Counted from the first letter of the stretch, positions 16,441 to 24,978 are shown. The stretch is DNA of 64,000 nucleotides from Henriciella aquimarina (GCF_002088975.1 NZ_NCST01000062.1:1-64000); one strand, 5' to 3'. Notes: generated by a model not told the origin, from the letters alone. Made by a program: numbers and translations.

Positions 16441-17397
16441 TCAGCCGTAATGCTTCGCGAAAGTGCGTGTGGCGCGGATCAGCTGGTCGACAATGCCGCT
16501 GTCCAGACTGGAGTGGCCGGCATCGGAGACGATGTTTAGCTGCACATCCGGCCAGACCTTGGTCAGCGCCCAGGCGGTCGCCAGCGGCGTGACGACGTCA
16601 TAGCGCCCATGCACGATGATGCCGGGGATGCCTTTCAGCTTTTCCTTGGCCTGCTTCAGCAGCCAGCCATCTTCAGGGAAGAAGCCCTTATTGACGAAGT
16701 AGTGGCACTCGATGCGCGCAAAGGCGTCGGCGAAGTCGTCTTCCTCGAAGCGCGCCGGGCGCGAGGAGGGCCCCTGGATCGAGATCGTCTCGCCTTCCCA
16801 GCAGGCCCAGGCCTTGGCTGCTTCGATGCGGGCGCGCCGGTCCTTGCCTGTGAGGCGCTTGTGAAAGGCGCTCAGCAGGTCGCCGCGCTCGTCTTCCGGG
16901 ATCGGGGCGATGTAGCGGTCATAGGCATCCGGGAAGAGGCGGCTGGCCCCGTCCTGATAGAACCACTGGATCTCGGCTTCGGTGATCAGGAAGATGCCGC
17001 GCAGGATGAGGCCGATGACGCGCTCGGTATGGGTGACAGCGTAGGAGAGCGACAGGGTTGAGCCCCAGGAGCCGCCGAAGACGACCCATTTCTCGATACC
17101 GAGATGCTCGCGCACCGCCTCAATGTCGCTGACGAGCGCCCAGGTGTCATTTCCCTCAAGTTCGGAGTGGGGTGTGGACCGGCCACAGCCGCGCTGATCC
17201 ATCAGGATGATGCGATAGACTTCCGGGTCGAAGAAGCGGCGCATCTCGGGGCTGGAGCCACCGCCAGGTCCGCCATGCAGCCCGATCACGGGCAGGCCAT
17301 CCGGATTGCCGGATTCTTCCCAGTAGATCTCGTGGATATCGGAAACCTTGAGCCGGCCCGTCCGGCGGGCCTCGATCGGTGGATAAAGCTTTAACAT
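16441..17397 (-). CDS. pip: Prolyl aminopeptidase
   Basis: The 318-residue alpha/beta hydrolase releases N-terminal proline from peptides. Family hallmarks are the oxyanion-hole motif HGGPGG (41-46), DQRGCGRS (67-74), the nucleophile elbow GGSWGS (S110), and a late catalytic His in DAGHSSLD near 296. The length and the MLKLYPPIEARRTGRL start are typical of proline iminopeptidase. There is no signal peptide, so it acts in the cytoplasm on peptides from protein turnover. It is a single gene divergent from the lipoprotein at 17526. Confidence 0.95.
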   Translation of the reverse strand: MLKLYPPIEARRTGRLKVSDIHEIYWEESGNPDGLPVIGLHGGPGGGSSPEMRRFFDPEVYRIILMDQRGCGRSTPHSELEGNDTWALVSDIEAVREHLGIEKWVVFGGSWGSTLSLSYAVTHTERVIGLILRGIFLITEAEIQWFYQDGASRLFPDAYDRYIAPIPEDERGDLLSAFHKRLTGKDRRARIEAAKAWACWEGETISIQGPSSRPARFEEDDFADAFARIECHYFVNKGFFPEDGWLLKQAKEKLKGIPGIIVHGRYDVVTPLATAWALTKVWPDVQLNIVSDAGHSSLDSGIVDQLIRATRTFAKHYG

Positions 17398-17525
17398 TCG
17401 ATAACCTTGTTCACGCCCTCTTCATACATGAGGCGTTCTATATGGAATAATGCACTGGACGTGCCACAGCCAATCTGTAATTCTGGCAATTGTGGGGACC
17501 TGTTTTTGGGGCGAGTCAACTGTAG

Positions 17526-18143
17526 ATGATGAAAGCCATACCCTGCGCCGCTCTTTTTCTGCTGTCAGCTTGTGCGACGGTATCCGTCGTATCAAGGGAT
17601 GCTGTGGTCGAAACCGGGGCCGGCGCCGAGGACTCCGCGCTTAGCCAGTCGGCGGCCGCCTTCACCGAAACGGCCAAGACGGAAGGCTGGGTCAGCGAGC
17701 AGCGCTCGCTCATGGACTTTGCCAACATCCTGTTTGGCGGCGACTCTGAACAGACCGACCGGAGCGGGGCAAGCTATGCCGAGCGGATCCAGGCGGCCGA
17801 GACTGACGCCACCGAGGTTTTCACCCGCGTACGCGACGATGCCGAACAGGCCGCCCAGGCTTTCGAAGGCGTCCAGATGCTCGCTTCGGAGACGCTGCGC
17901 TCCGGCGATGTTGCCCGCGCCGACCTGATCAGCTTCGAGACTGCGCTTGTGACCGCCCAGAAGAGCTATCGCAGCTTTGCCGAGGCCACCGGCATTGCCG
18001 CCGAACAGGGCTCTGACGGCCTTGAAGAGACGGAAGCGACCCTCAAGGACTTTGCCACTGCCATCGACAAGGCCCGCGGCTCGGCTGACGACCTGGCTGA
18101 GATCTATGCCAACGGCCAGGCCGAAGCCGCCGCGCAATCCTGA
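17526..18143 (+). CDS. Helical lipoprotein of unknown function
   Basis: The 205-residue product starts with a lipoprotein signal (FLLSACATV, lipobox LSAC). The rest is predicted to be almost wholly helical and rich in Ala, Glu and Asp, with heptad-like regions (about 85-200) such as ERIQAAETDATEVFTRV and AEQAAQAFEGVQML. I do not recognise a family. It may resemble coiled-coil lipoproteins of the cell envelope. Two ATG codons (17526, 17529) are available and neither has a clear ribosome-binding site. It converges on the DUF262 gene with a 67-base gap. Confidence 0.65.
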   Translation: MMKAIPCAALFLLSACATVSVVSRDAVVETGAGAEDSALSQSAAAFTETAKTEGWVSEQRSLMDFANILFGGDSEQTDRSGASYAERIQAAETDATEVFTRVRDDAEQAAQAFEGVQMLASETLRSGDVARADLISFETALVTAQKSYRSFAEATGIAAEQGSDGLEETEATLKDFATAIDKARGSADDLAEIYANGQAEAAAQS

Positions 18144-18210
18144 TCATTCCTTGAATTCGTGAAGCCTGGTCCCGGTCGGAATGGCCCGGCCAGCCCTGTT
18201 TCGCCGCCCT

Positions 18211-19890
18211 CTATTCGAGGTCGACGAACCAGGCATTGAACAGGATCTCGACCAGCTGCTCGGTGCGCGCGCGCACATCTTCGGGTGTCCATGTGTTGCG
18301 ATGGCGAAGATCCTCGGTCAGCGCGAAGACGCGCACGCCCTCCTCGAAATAGATCTTCTTCTTTTCCCGGAAGTCGAGCCGGTCAGCCCGGCGGTTCACA
18401 TGCTGGGGCACGATGACGAAATTGCCGAGCGTTTCGCACAGCTCACGGCGGGTCTGGAAGCGCGGCCAGGTCACCAGCCAGTGCGAGCCTTCCGGCACGG
18501 AGCGGGGCAGGACGTGCTCCACCGTGGCATCGTCGTTCAGCGTGATCACTTCCCCGTTTTCCAGCGCCGCATTGGTTCTGAGCGCGATGGCCCGGCGCTG
18601 ACCGAAAGTGGCATAGCGCCCGGTCATCCGGTCGCGGATCTTCTTCTGATCGTCGCGGGAGAAATAGAGCGGGCTGTTCTTCTCGAAGAGCGGCTTGCCT
18701 TCGAGGATGAGTTTGGTGAGCTTGTTGTAGCGCTTCTGGCGGGAGTTTGCCGTCGTGTGGTCCAGCATCATCGCATAGGCGAAGCGCTCGAGCAGCTTGA
18801 AAAAGCGCAGCGTCGTCTCCGGATTGTCGGGATACTTGTAGAGAAAGCCGACGGCCGGGGCACGCCATTGCTGGTGGTCGAGCAGCCTGAGATGGTTAAG
18901 CGGCGCCCGGATCAGCTCGCTGAGTTCACCGGATTCGGAATCACCCTTCAGCACGACGCGGAACGCATCGACATAGCGTGGCAATTCCTGGTCGATGAAC
19001 ACTTTCGGGTCGGTCTTCGACAGCACGACCTTCGAGAAGATGTTCGCCGTCTTGCCCTTGGCGTTACGGTTGTAGAGGTGGCGGATGATGTTCAGGAGCT
19101 CGTCGAGGCCGCCGCCGCCGAGCTTCGCCTCGTGATCGAGCCAGTCGCGCGCATACTGGCTGGCTTCGCCCTGGGTGAAATTCGCCTGCTGCAGGATTTC
19201 GGTCTTGATGATGTCGTGGCTGTTGGGGGCCTTGCCGCGCGTATTGAGCACGCGGAACACCTCATAGCCGCCATCCCAGTCCGGCACGATGACACGCACC
19301 AGGACGATGCGGTCGCGGATCGCGGTGAACAGGCTGCGCCGCGTGTTGAGACTCATGCGGCCTAGCTCGGCATCGAGGAATTTCAAATTCTTCTGCATGC
19401 CCTCATGATTGGAATCCTCGGTGGTCTCGATATCGGCCCGCCGGGTGGCGCCATCGACCTGCACAGCCTCGCGGAAGAAGGGGTTGTCGACATCGTTCAG
19501 CGTCAGCCGCCAGACCGCGCCTTCCCCCAGCAGGGTGCGTTCCGGGTCCCCGATGAGGCTCTGGATATCGGCCCTGACGGCAGGGTCCTCTTCCAGGTCG
19601 CGCAGCGTGGCGAGGATCATGCTCAGCGTGGTCAGGCGCTGCTGGCCGTCGACCACCTGGAACGTATTGTCTTGCATCTGGACGAGTACGACTGCGCCAA
19701 TGAAGTGAAACCGGACGTTCTCCGTCGCATTCAGGAGGTCATCCAGAAGCTCGCGGACCTCGTTTTCTTCCCAGGAATAGCTGCGCTGATAGGAGGGCAT
19801 CCTCAACTGACTGCCGGGCGTCAGGATGTCCGACAGGAGGCATTCTCGCGCTCTTATGCCGGAGTCTGGCTTCAACATTCCTGAATCCAT
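18211..19890 (-). CDS. DUF262/DUF1524 protein (GmrSD-like, possible phage defence)
   Basis: About 559 residues from the ATG at 19890, which has a GGGGA site 6 bases upstream; a GTG at 19902 is also in frame. The N-terminal DUF262 shows MPSYQRSYSWEENEVRELLDD and the nucleotide-binding DGQQR motif (81-85). The C-terminal DUF1524 HNH-like region has VEHVLPRSVP (H near 459) and LGNFVIVPQHVN (N near 490). This order is that of GmrSD-type modification-dependent nucleases and related defence proteins such as SspE and BrxU. It stands alone, without a methyltransferase or other defence genes. It could be a solitary anti-phage nuclease; a role other than defence is not excluded. Confidence 0.85.
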   Translation of the reverse strand: MDSGMLKPDSGIRARECLLSDILTPGSQLRMPSYQRSYSWEENEVRELLDDLLNATENVRFHFIGAVVLVQMQDNTFQVVDGQQRLTTLSMILATLRDLEEDPAVRADIQSLIGDPERTLLGEGAVWRLTLNDVDNPFFREAVQVDGATRRADIETTEDSNHEGMQKNLKFLDAELGRMSLNTRRSLFTAIRDRIVLVRVIVPDWDGGYEVFRVLNTRGKAPNSHDIIKTEILQQANFTQGEASQYARDWLDHEAKLGGGGLDELLNIIRHLYNRNAKGKTANIFSKVVLSKTDPKVFIDQELPRYVDAFRVVLKGDSESGELSELIRAPLNHLRLLDHQQWRAPAVGFLYKYPDNPETTLRFFKLLERFAYAMMLDHTTANSRQKRYNKLTKLILEGKPLFEKNSPLYFSRDDQKKIRDRMTGRYATFGQRRAIALRTNAALENGEVITLNDDATVEHVLPRSVPEGSHWLVTWPRFQTRRELCETLGNFVIVPQHVNRRADRLDFREKKKIYFEEGVRVFALTEDLRHRNTWTPEDVRARTEQLVEILFNAWFVDLE

Positions 19891-20250
19891 TGATTTCCCC
19901 ACTGGGCTGAATAGACATCAAGCCACTGAGTAGCCGTCCTGAAGTCCCGAATACACTCTTTATTCGGACAAATTCAGTGACCTGTGACAGTGGGGCAACG
20001 CAATCATGACGTGTCCGAATGTCGGGAATGACCGTCAAAAGAGTGGGGTCCTGTTGGAATATGAGCAGATTTTCACGATGCGAGCCTGTCATCCGGGCAG
20101 CGCGGCCAGGCGAGCAGCCTTTAAAAAAATCACACACTGCAGAAGACAGGCGCTTGCATTATCACGCACATGTGCCTGCAGGCCCTTCGAGGGGCCTTTT
20201 TTGTCGGGACCGCCCGTGAGCATCGGGGACCATAGCCAGAGAGGTGAGCG
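19891..20250. other. Divergent intergenic region with dyads and an orphan terminator
   Basis: The 360-base gap separates the DUF262 gene (minus) from the lipoprotein at 20251 (plus). It holds ATTCGGACA (19962-19970) and its inverse TGTCCGAAT (20012-20020), with GTCCCGAAT (19944-19952) close by, which could be operator half-sites. There is also a 10-bp palindrome GCACATGTGC (20166-20175) and a terminator (20180-20202). No convincing protein gene was seen. A small RNA ending at the terminator is possible. Confidence 0.45.
20180..20202 (+). terminator. Intrinsic terminator with no gene in front of it
   Basis: AGGCCC-TTCGAG-GGGCCT is followed at once by TTTTTT (20197-20202), the best-formed Rho-independent terminator in the window. 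The plus-strand gene upstream of it converges with and is separated by the minus-strand DUF262 gene. It therefore most likely ends an unannotated short plus-strand RNA or attenuates the gene at 20251. Confidence 0.7.
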
Positions 20251-21051
20251 ATGAGCCGGAGACGATGCGGACAGGGCAGGGCAATGACCGGCTGGGGCGG
20301 GCTCCTGCTTGCCGGGAGTGTGCTGGCAAGCGCTTGCGGCGGCCCGCAAGAGGCTGCCCCTGTGCCGGAGGAGGCGCCCGAGCCGGCGCCGGTTATCGCG
20401 CCCGCCGATTTCGTCCTGCTGCCTTGCGGCGACATGGTCAGCGACCCCTGTGCCCTCGTCATGGCGGGCGGCAAACGGCTTCTGTTCGGCGCCCCCGCCG
20501 GGATCTCAGCGGCGCTGGAGGCCGAGGACCTGGCCGCGCTGGACGCAGCTTTCCTCTTTTCGCTTCATCCGCGCGATGTCGAAGGGCTCGATGAGGTGCG
20601 CAATCGCGGCTGGCGCGCAGGACGTCCGGAGGCGCTGCCGGTTTCGGGGCCACAGGGTATCGAGGCGCTGGTCGAGGGGCTGAACCTCGCTTACGAGCAG
20701 CCGGACGCGCTGAGCTTTGTAGAGGAGGGCGCCCCGGCCGGCGGATTCGATGCCGCGCTCCTCTCGCACGCCACGACCATCGAGTCCGATGCCCTGGTGT
20801 TCGATAGCGGCGACCTGAAGGTTCAGGCGGCCGAGGGCGGCACGTCGAACGTATCGTACAGAGTCGGTTACCGCGATCTCGACGAAGTCTGGCATGAAGT
20901 GCTGCTGACCCCGTGCAAGGGCGCAGAGGTGGGGCCCGGTGACTATGAGGTCAGCCCGGAAAACCGCCAGGCGGTCGTGTGTGAAAACGCTGATGCGTCA
21001 ACGGCCTGGCCGCTTCACGAGCGCGTTTTCATCTTCAAATCGGATGCCTGA
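20251..21051 (+). CDS. Metallo-beta-lactamase-like lipoprotein lacking the zinc motif
   Basis: The 266-residue product has an N-terminal export signal with a likely lipid cysteine in LASACGG. The body follows the RNase Z/arylsulfatase branch of the metallo-beta-lactamase fold. Where HxHxDH is expected it reads FSLHPRDVEGLDEVRNRGW. The next segments, RPEALPVSGPQGIEALVEGLNLAYE and later VFDSGD, align with strands of that family. Zinc binding is therefore probably lost and the protein is a non-enzymatic relative. The ribosome-binding site AGAGGTGAGCG supports the ATG. The family call is an inference from pattern only. Confidence 0.55.
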   Translation: MSRRRCGQGRAMTGWGGLLLAGSVLASACGGPQEAAPVPEEAPEPAPVIAPADFVLLPCGDMVSDPCALVMAGGKRLLFGAPAGISAALEAEDLAALDAAFLFSLHPRDVEGLDEVRNRGWRAGRPEALPVSGPQGIEALVEGLNLAYEQPDALSFVEEGAPAGGFDAALLSHATTIESDALVFDSGDLKVQAAEGGTSNVSYRVGYRDLDEVWHEVLLTPCKGAEVGPGDYEVSPENRQAVVCENADASTAWPLHERVFIFKSDA

Positions 21052-21354
21052 TAAAGCAACGGGGTCCTGTCGGTGACAGGACCCCGGTCTCCCCCGAGAC
21101 GCCCCCGTCCGGCCAAGTAGGCCGCGGACTTCCAGGCGACGGGTCTTGCGCTATGTCTATCCGCCTTTGCGCCGGAGTCAAACGGCTAGTGCCATTCCTG
21201 CGCACCGGATCTGAAAGTGTGTCATCCGCGACACGCTGTGGACGCTTCTGATTACAACATTGGCATCGACCCCAAATCAGGCCTATTGCTACGAATTCGT
21301 TAACTCTTGGCGACTATCTGTTAAGGTTAAACGAGTGATGGGGCTGTTGGTTTA
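21052..21354 (+). other. 303-base gap with three consecutive hairpins
   Basis: Directly after the lipoprotein stop come GGGGTCCTGTC-GGT-GACAGGACCCC (21061-21085, 11-bp perfect stem), GTCTC-CCCC-GAGAC (21087-21100) and GTCC GGCC-AAGTA-GGCC GC GGAC (21107-21129). CCCGTC can also pair with GACGGG further on. No T tract follows. The last 100 bases are AT-richer and presumably hold the tipF promoter. The folded part may be a terminator region or a structured RNA. Confidence 0.5.
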
Positions 21355-22584
21355 ATGATTGGTATCCTGTTCATCTTCTATATTGCCCTTGGCGCGGCGC
21401 TCGGTTTCGGGCTTTTTGCCTATGCCGGCCTGTCGATTGCGGTTTCAGCCGCGCTCGGCACCGTGGCGACGGCCTTTCTCGGACAGATCCATCTCCTCAT
21501 CTCTCATGTCACCCGCTCGGCTGAGACCCAGGACCGTATCCAGGGGCTGGAGCGCAGCCAGGCCGCCACGCGTGAGCGCATGGATATGGTCGAGGCGCGC
21601 ACCGACAGTGTCGAATCCACCGTGAAGCACGAACTGACCGAACGCCGCGATGCGCTGGTCAGCGAGATGCGCCAGCTCGAAGGGCTGATCGACCGGCTGT
21701 CCAAGAGCTTCGAGACGAAGCTGTCGGAGCCGGACACCGTCAGCGACATGCGTCCGCAGGAAGATGCGGTGCTGCGCACGGTGAAGGCAGCGCTTCAGGA
21801 TGGCCGCGTCGACCTGCACCTGCAGCCCATCGTCTCGCTGCCACAGCGCCGGGTGGCTTTCTATGAAGGCTTTACGCGCCTGCGTCGCCCGGACGGCTCG
21901 CTGATCCTGCCGGCCGAATTCCTCGATGCCGCCCGCCGGGCGAATCTGATGGGCCTCATCGACAACATGCTGCTCTTCCGCTGCGTACAGATCGTGCGCC
22001 GCTTGGCCGAGCGCGACCGCCGGGTCGGGGTGTTCTGCAACATCTCGGCAAATTCGCTGACCGATCCACATTTCTTCCCGCACTTCCTGAACTTCATGCG
22101 CGAGAATCGCGACCTTGCCGGGGCGCTGATCTTCGAGATCCCGGCTGACCGGTTCGAGAATCGCTCGAAGGAGCTGCGTAGCAGCATGGAGCAGCTGACC
22201 GCGCTCGGCTTCCGCTTCTCGATCGACCATGCCCATGATATCGCCGTCGACTTGCCGCGCCTGCAGGATGCCGGCGTGCGTTTCGTCAAGATGAATGGCG
22301 GTCAGCTGATTGATCAGCTGCGCGACCCGTCCGGGCCGCGCCCGGTCTCCAACGTCCATCGCCGCATCGATGGTGAAGAGGTGTCGGCGGTCTATTCGCG
22401 CTTCGGCGTCACGCTGATCGCCGAGAAGCTGGAAGAGGAAGTTAGCGTCGTCGAGATCCTCGAATACGACATCCCCTTCGGCCAGGGCCATGTCTTCGGT
22501 GCGCCGAAGCCGATCAAGTCCTCCCTCATGGAGGAAACCGCCCCGCCGGCCGAGTTCATCGCCAAGCTGAGTGCCTTTGGCTGA
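21355..22584 (+). CDS. tipF: TipF-like flagellar regulator with degenerate EAL domain
   Basis: The 409-residue protein has two N-terminal hydrophobic segments (about 1-45), a coiled coil (about 55-125), and a C-terminal EAL domain (about 135-395). The catalytic signature reads EGF (171-173) instead of EAL, and other catalytic positions are altered. The domain probably binds cyclic di-GMP without hydrolysing it. This architecture and the degenerate motif match TipF of Caulobacter, a polar c-di-GMP receptor required for flagellum placement. The first Glu needed for binding is kept. The downstream HAD-MaoC-ribF genes follow after 47 bases and may be read from the same transcript. Confidence 0.75.
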   Translation: MIGILFIFYIALGAALGFGLFAYAGLSIAVSAALGTVATAFLGQIHLLISHVTRSAETQDRIQGLERSQAATRERMDMVEARTDSVESTVKHELTERRDALVSEMRQLEGLIDRLSKSFETKLSEPDTVSDMRPQEDAVLRTVKAALQDGRVDLHLQPIVSLPQRRVAFYEGFTRLRRPDGSLILPAEFLDAARRANLMGLIDNMLLFRCVQIVRRLAERDRRVGVFCNISANSLTDPHFFPHFLNFMRENRDLAGALIFEIPADRFENRSKELRSSMEQLTALGFRFSIDHAHDIAVDLPRLQDAGVRFVKMNGGQLIDQLRDPSGPRPVSNVHRRIDGEEVSAVYSRFGVTLIAEKLEEEVSVVEILEYDIPFGQGHVFGAPKPIKSSLMEETAPPAEFIAKLSAFG

Positions 22585-22631
22585 TGCGTCCGGGATTTGA
22601 CCGCCTGAGAGCGCCTCACTACTGAGCGGCC

Positions 22632-23489
22632 ATGACGACAAGACCCGAGCATCCTGACGGCCTCGCCGAGATCGCCGAGCGTTACGACACCATCCTCTGC
22701 GATGTCTGGGGCGTGATCCATAATGGCCGCCGCGCCTTTGCCCCGGCCTGCGGGGCACTGACGAAGTTCCGCGAGCAGGGCGGCACGGTCGTGCTGATCA
22801 CCAATGCGCCGGTCCCGAAGGCGCAGGTCATCTCCTATTTCGAGCCGATGGGCGTATCGGATGACTGCTACGACGATTGCGTCTCCTCAGGTGACGCCAC
22901 GCGCGAAGAGCTCTCGCGGCGTACGCATGAGAAGATCTGGCGCCTCGGTGTCGATGCCGGCTGGGAGCGCGACCAGTTTCTCTATCAGGGGCTCGGCCTG
23001 AACTTCGTCGAGCCGGAAGCTGCCGACACGCTGCTCTGCGTCGGACTGGAAGACCAGGCGAATGACGATCCGGAAGACTATCGCGGTCTCCTGAAAACGG
23101 GCGTTGAGCGCGGCCTGCCGATGATCTGCGCCAATCCCGACATCAAGGTGCGCGTGGGCGACCAGCTTGTCTGGTGCGCCGGCGCGCTGGCGGCCATTTA
23201 TGAGGAAGAGGGCGGCACCGTCATCTATCCCGGCAAGCCGCATCCGGTGATTTACGAGCTTGCCCTGAAACGCGCCGCAGCGGCGCGCGGCAAGCCGTCC
23301 GAAGCCGTGCTTTGTATCGGCGACAGTCCGGGGACCGACATGCGCGGCGCCGCCCGGCAGGGCCTGGATGCGCTCTATGTCGGGACCGGCCTGGCCGATC
23401 ATGGCGACGACTTCGAGGCCGAGGTCGGGGCGTTGCTTGAAGAGTATGAAACCGGGGCCCGCTATGCCATGGCCGCCTTGAGGTGGTGA
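22632..23489 (+). CDS. HAD-superfamily hydrolase, subfamily IIA (TIGR01459-like)
   Basis: The 285-residue protein shows the HAD motifs. The nucleophile Asp24 is in ILCDVWGVIHNG, motif II is ITNAP (about 56-60), the lysine is in YPGKPHP (about 205-211), and motif III is CIGDSPGTDMRGA (about 232-244). The DVWG signature and the IIA-type cap insertion match the TIGR01459 group. Its gene is frequently found near ribF in alphaproteobacteria, as here. The substrate is unknown; a phosphatase acting on a small sugar or nucleotide phosphate is likely. The start has a weak ribosome-binding site (CTACTGAGCGGCC). Confidence 0.88.
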   Translation: MTTRPEHPDGLAEIAERYDTILCDVWGVIHNGRRAFAPACGALTKFREQGGTVVLITNAPVPKAQVISYFEPMGVSDDCYDDCVSSGDATREELSRRTHEKIWRLGVDAGWERDQFLYQGLGLNFVEPEAADTLLCVGLEDQANDDPEDYRGLLKTGVERGLPMICANPDIKVRVGDQLVWCAGALAAIYEEEGGTVIYPGKPHPVIYELALKRAAAARGKPSEAVLCIGDSPGTDMRGAARQGLDALYVGTGLADHGDDFEAEVGALLEEYETGARYAMAALRW

Positions 23490-23546
23490 CGTGGCGGTGC
23501 TGTCATTGTAACAGACACGGGTTTTTGTATTTCGGAGAGACGGTTG

Positions 23547-23978
23547 ATGAGCGCGAATGAAGGTTACAAATTCGAGGATCTGAGCATCGGCATGGCGCAC
23601 GAGACACGCCATACGATCACCGAGGAGGACATCAACCTCTTCGCGAAAGTATCGGGGGACTACAACCCGATCCATATGGATGAAGAATACGCCAAGAAGA
23701 CACCGTTCGGTCAGCGCATCGCTCATGGCGCTCTCACGGCAAGCTATATTTCCGGCATTCTGGGCAACAACCTGCCTGGCCCCGGCGCGATCTTCACCCA
23801 CCTCGAAATGCGTTTCCGCCGGCCCGTCTTCATTGGCGACGAAGTCATTGCGCGCGCCGAAGTCACCGAGATGTATGAGCGCGGCAACCGGGTGACGCTG
23901 AAGATAACCTGTTCGGTTGCCGACAAAGTTGTCGTGGGCGGTGAGGCCAAGGTCATGGTGCCACCGCGGGAGGCCTGA
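23547..23978 (+). CDS. MaoC-family (R)-specific enoyl-CoA hydratase-like protein
   Basis: The 143-residue hot-dog-fold protein carries the hydratase-2 motif FAKVSGDYNPIHMDEEYA, with the catalytic Asp and His, followed by FGQRIAHGALTASY. It probably hydrates (R)-specific trans-2-enoyl-CoA. The ATG at 23547 is preferred to an adjacent TTG because GGAGAG lies 7 bases upstream. Its stop overlaps the ribF ATG by one base (TGATG), so it is translationally coupled to ribF. It lies between the HAD gene and ribF, a grouping without an obvious metabolic link. Confidence 0.9.
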   Translation: MSANEGYKFEDLSIGMAHETRHTITEEDINLFAKVSGDYNPIHMDEEYAKKTPFGQRIAHGALTASYISGILGNNLPGPGAIFTHLEMRFRRPVFIGDEVIARAEVTEMYERGNRVTLKITCSVADKVVVGGEAKVMVPPREA

Positions 23979-24916
23979 TGACGGTCCACGCCGATTACCG
24001 AAACCTGCCGAAAAGCGCCCATGGCTACTCCGTGGCGCTGGGAAACTTCGACGGGCTGCATATGGGCCACCGCGCCGTCATCGATGCCGCGCGGATCGAT
24101 GGCGCGCCGCTGGGTGTGGCGACTTTCGAGCCGCCGCCGCGCGCCTATTTCCGCCCGAACGATCCGCCTTTCCGTCTTTACCGTCCGGCGCGGCGCAACG
24201 CGCAGCTGATTGCGCTGGGCGCAGAAACCGTTTTCGAACTGCCCTTTACCGCCGACATGGCGTCGATGACGGATGAGGATTTCTGCCGCAAGGTCCTGGC
24301 CGAAGGGCTGGGTGTGAAACATGTCGCCGTCGGCTTCGACTTCCGCTTCGGGCGCGGGCGTATGGGCGATGCGGCCCGGCTCTCCTCGCTCGGGCGGGCT
24401 TTCGGCTTCGAGGTCAGTATTGTCGACAAGGTGGACGCCGATGGTGCGGCCAAGGTCTCTTCCACAGCGATCCGCGAGGCGCTGATTGCCGGTGATCCGC
24501 AGCGGGCCGCCGCCATGCTGGGCCATCCCTGGATTGCCGACGGCCATGTCGAGCATGGCGAGGCGCGCGGGCGCACCATCAACTTTCCGACAGCCAATAT
24601 TCACCTCGGACCCCTGATCCATCCCCGCCACGGTGTCTATGCCGTGCGCTTGCGGATCGACCGGCAGGGCGAGTGGCTGCCCGGGGTCGCCAATTTCGGC
24701 CGCACGCCGACGACAGGGGTACGCGACCCGCTGCTGGAGACATTCATCTTCGACTTCGACCGCGACATTTACGGCCACTATGTCGAGGTCGCGCTGCACC
24801 ATTTTCTGCGGCCTGAACTGCACTTCCCCTCGCTTGAGGAGATGATCGAGCAGATGAAGGCCGACACGGCCGAGGCGAAAACCCTGCTGGCGAGGGACCA
24901 GGATCCGGCCCCGTAA
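23978..24916 (+). CDS. ribF: Bifunctional riboflavin kinase/FAD synthetase
   Basis: The 312-residue enzyme makes FMN and then FAD. The N-terminal adenylyltransferase domain has LGNFDGLHMGHRAVI (21-35, the HxGH-type nucleotide motif). The kinase domain carries GEARGRTINFPTANI (about 195-209), and DFDRDIYGHYVEV near 262-274 is typical of RibF. The length is normal. No FMN riboswitch is seen ahead of it. It overlaps the MaoC gene by one base and ends a HAD-MaoC-ribF unit. Confidence 0.96.
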   Translation: MTVHADYRNLPKSAHGYSVALGNFDGLHMGHRAVIDAARIDGAPLGVATFEPPPRAYFRPNDPPFRLYRPARRNAQLIALGAETVFELPFTADMASMTDEDFCRKVLAEGLGVKHVAVGFDFRFGRGRMGDAARLSSLGRAFGFEVSIVDKVDADGAAKVSSTAIREALIAGDPQRAAAMLGHPWIADGHVEHGEARGRTINFPTANIHLGPLIHPRHGVYAVRLRIDRQGEWLPGVANFGRTPTTGVRDPLLETFIFDFDRDIYGHYVEVALHHFLRPELHFPSLEEMIEQMKADTAEAKTLLARDQDPAP

Positions 24917-24978
24917 AAGGGTGACAAACCGGGCCGCGCCCGCCAGAGTATCTCGCGAAACAGACTGAGGGGACGATC

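Noticed and set aside
19903-20180. Known small RNAs (4.5S SRP RNA, 6S RNA, tmRNA) in the gap
   Set aside because: None of their conserved sequences (for example the GGAAGCAGCC of SRP RNA) is visible; the transcript, if any, is unidentified.
23900-23980. FMN riboswitch before ribF
   Set aside because: The ATG overlaps the MaoC stop, leaving no leader.
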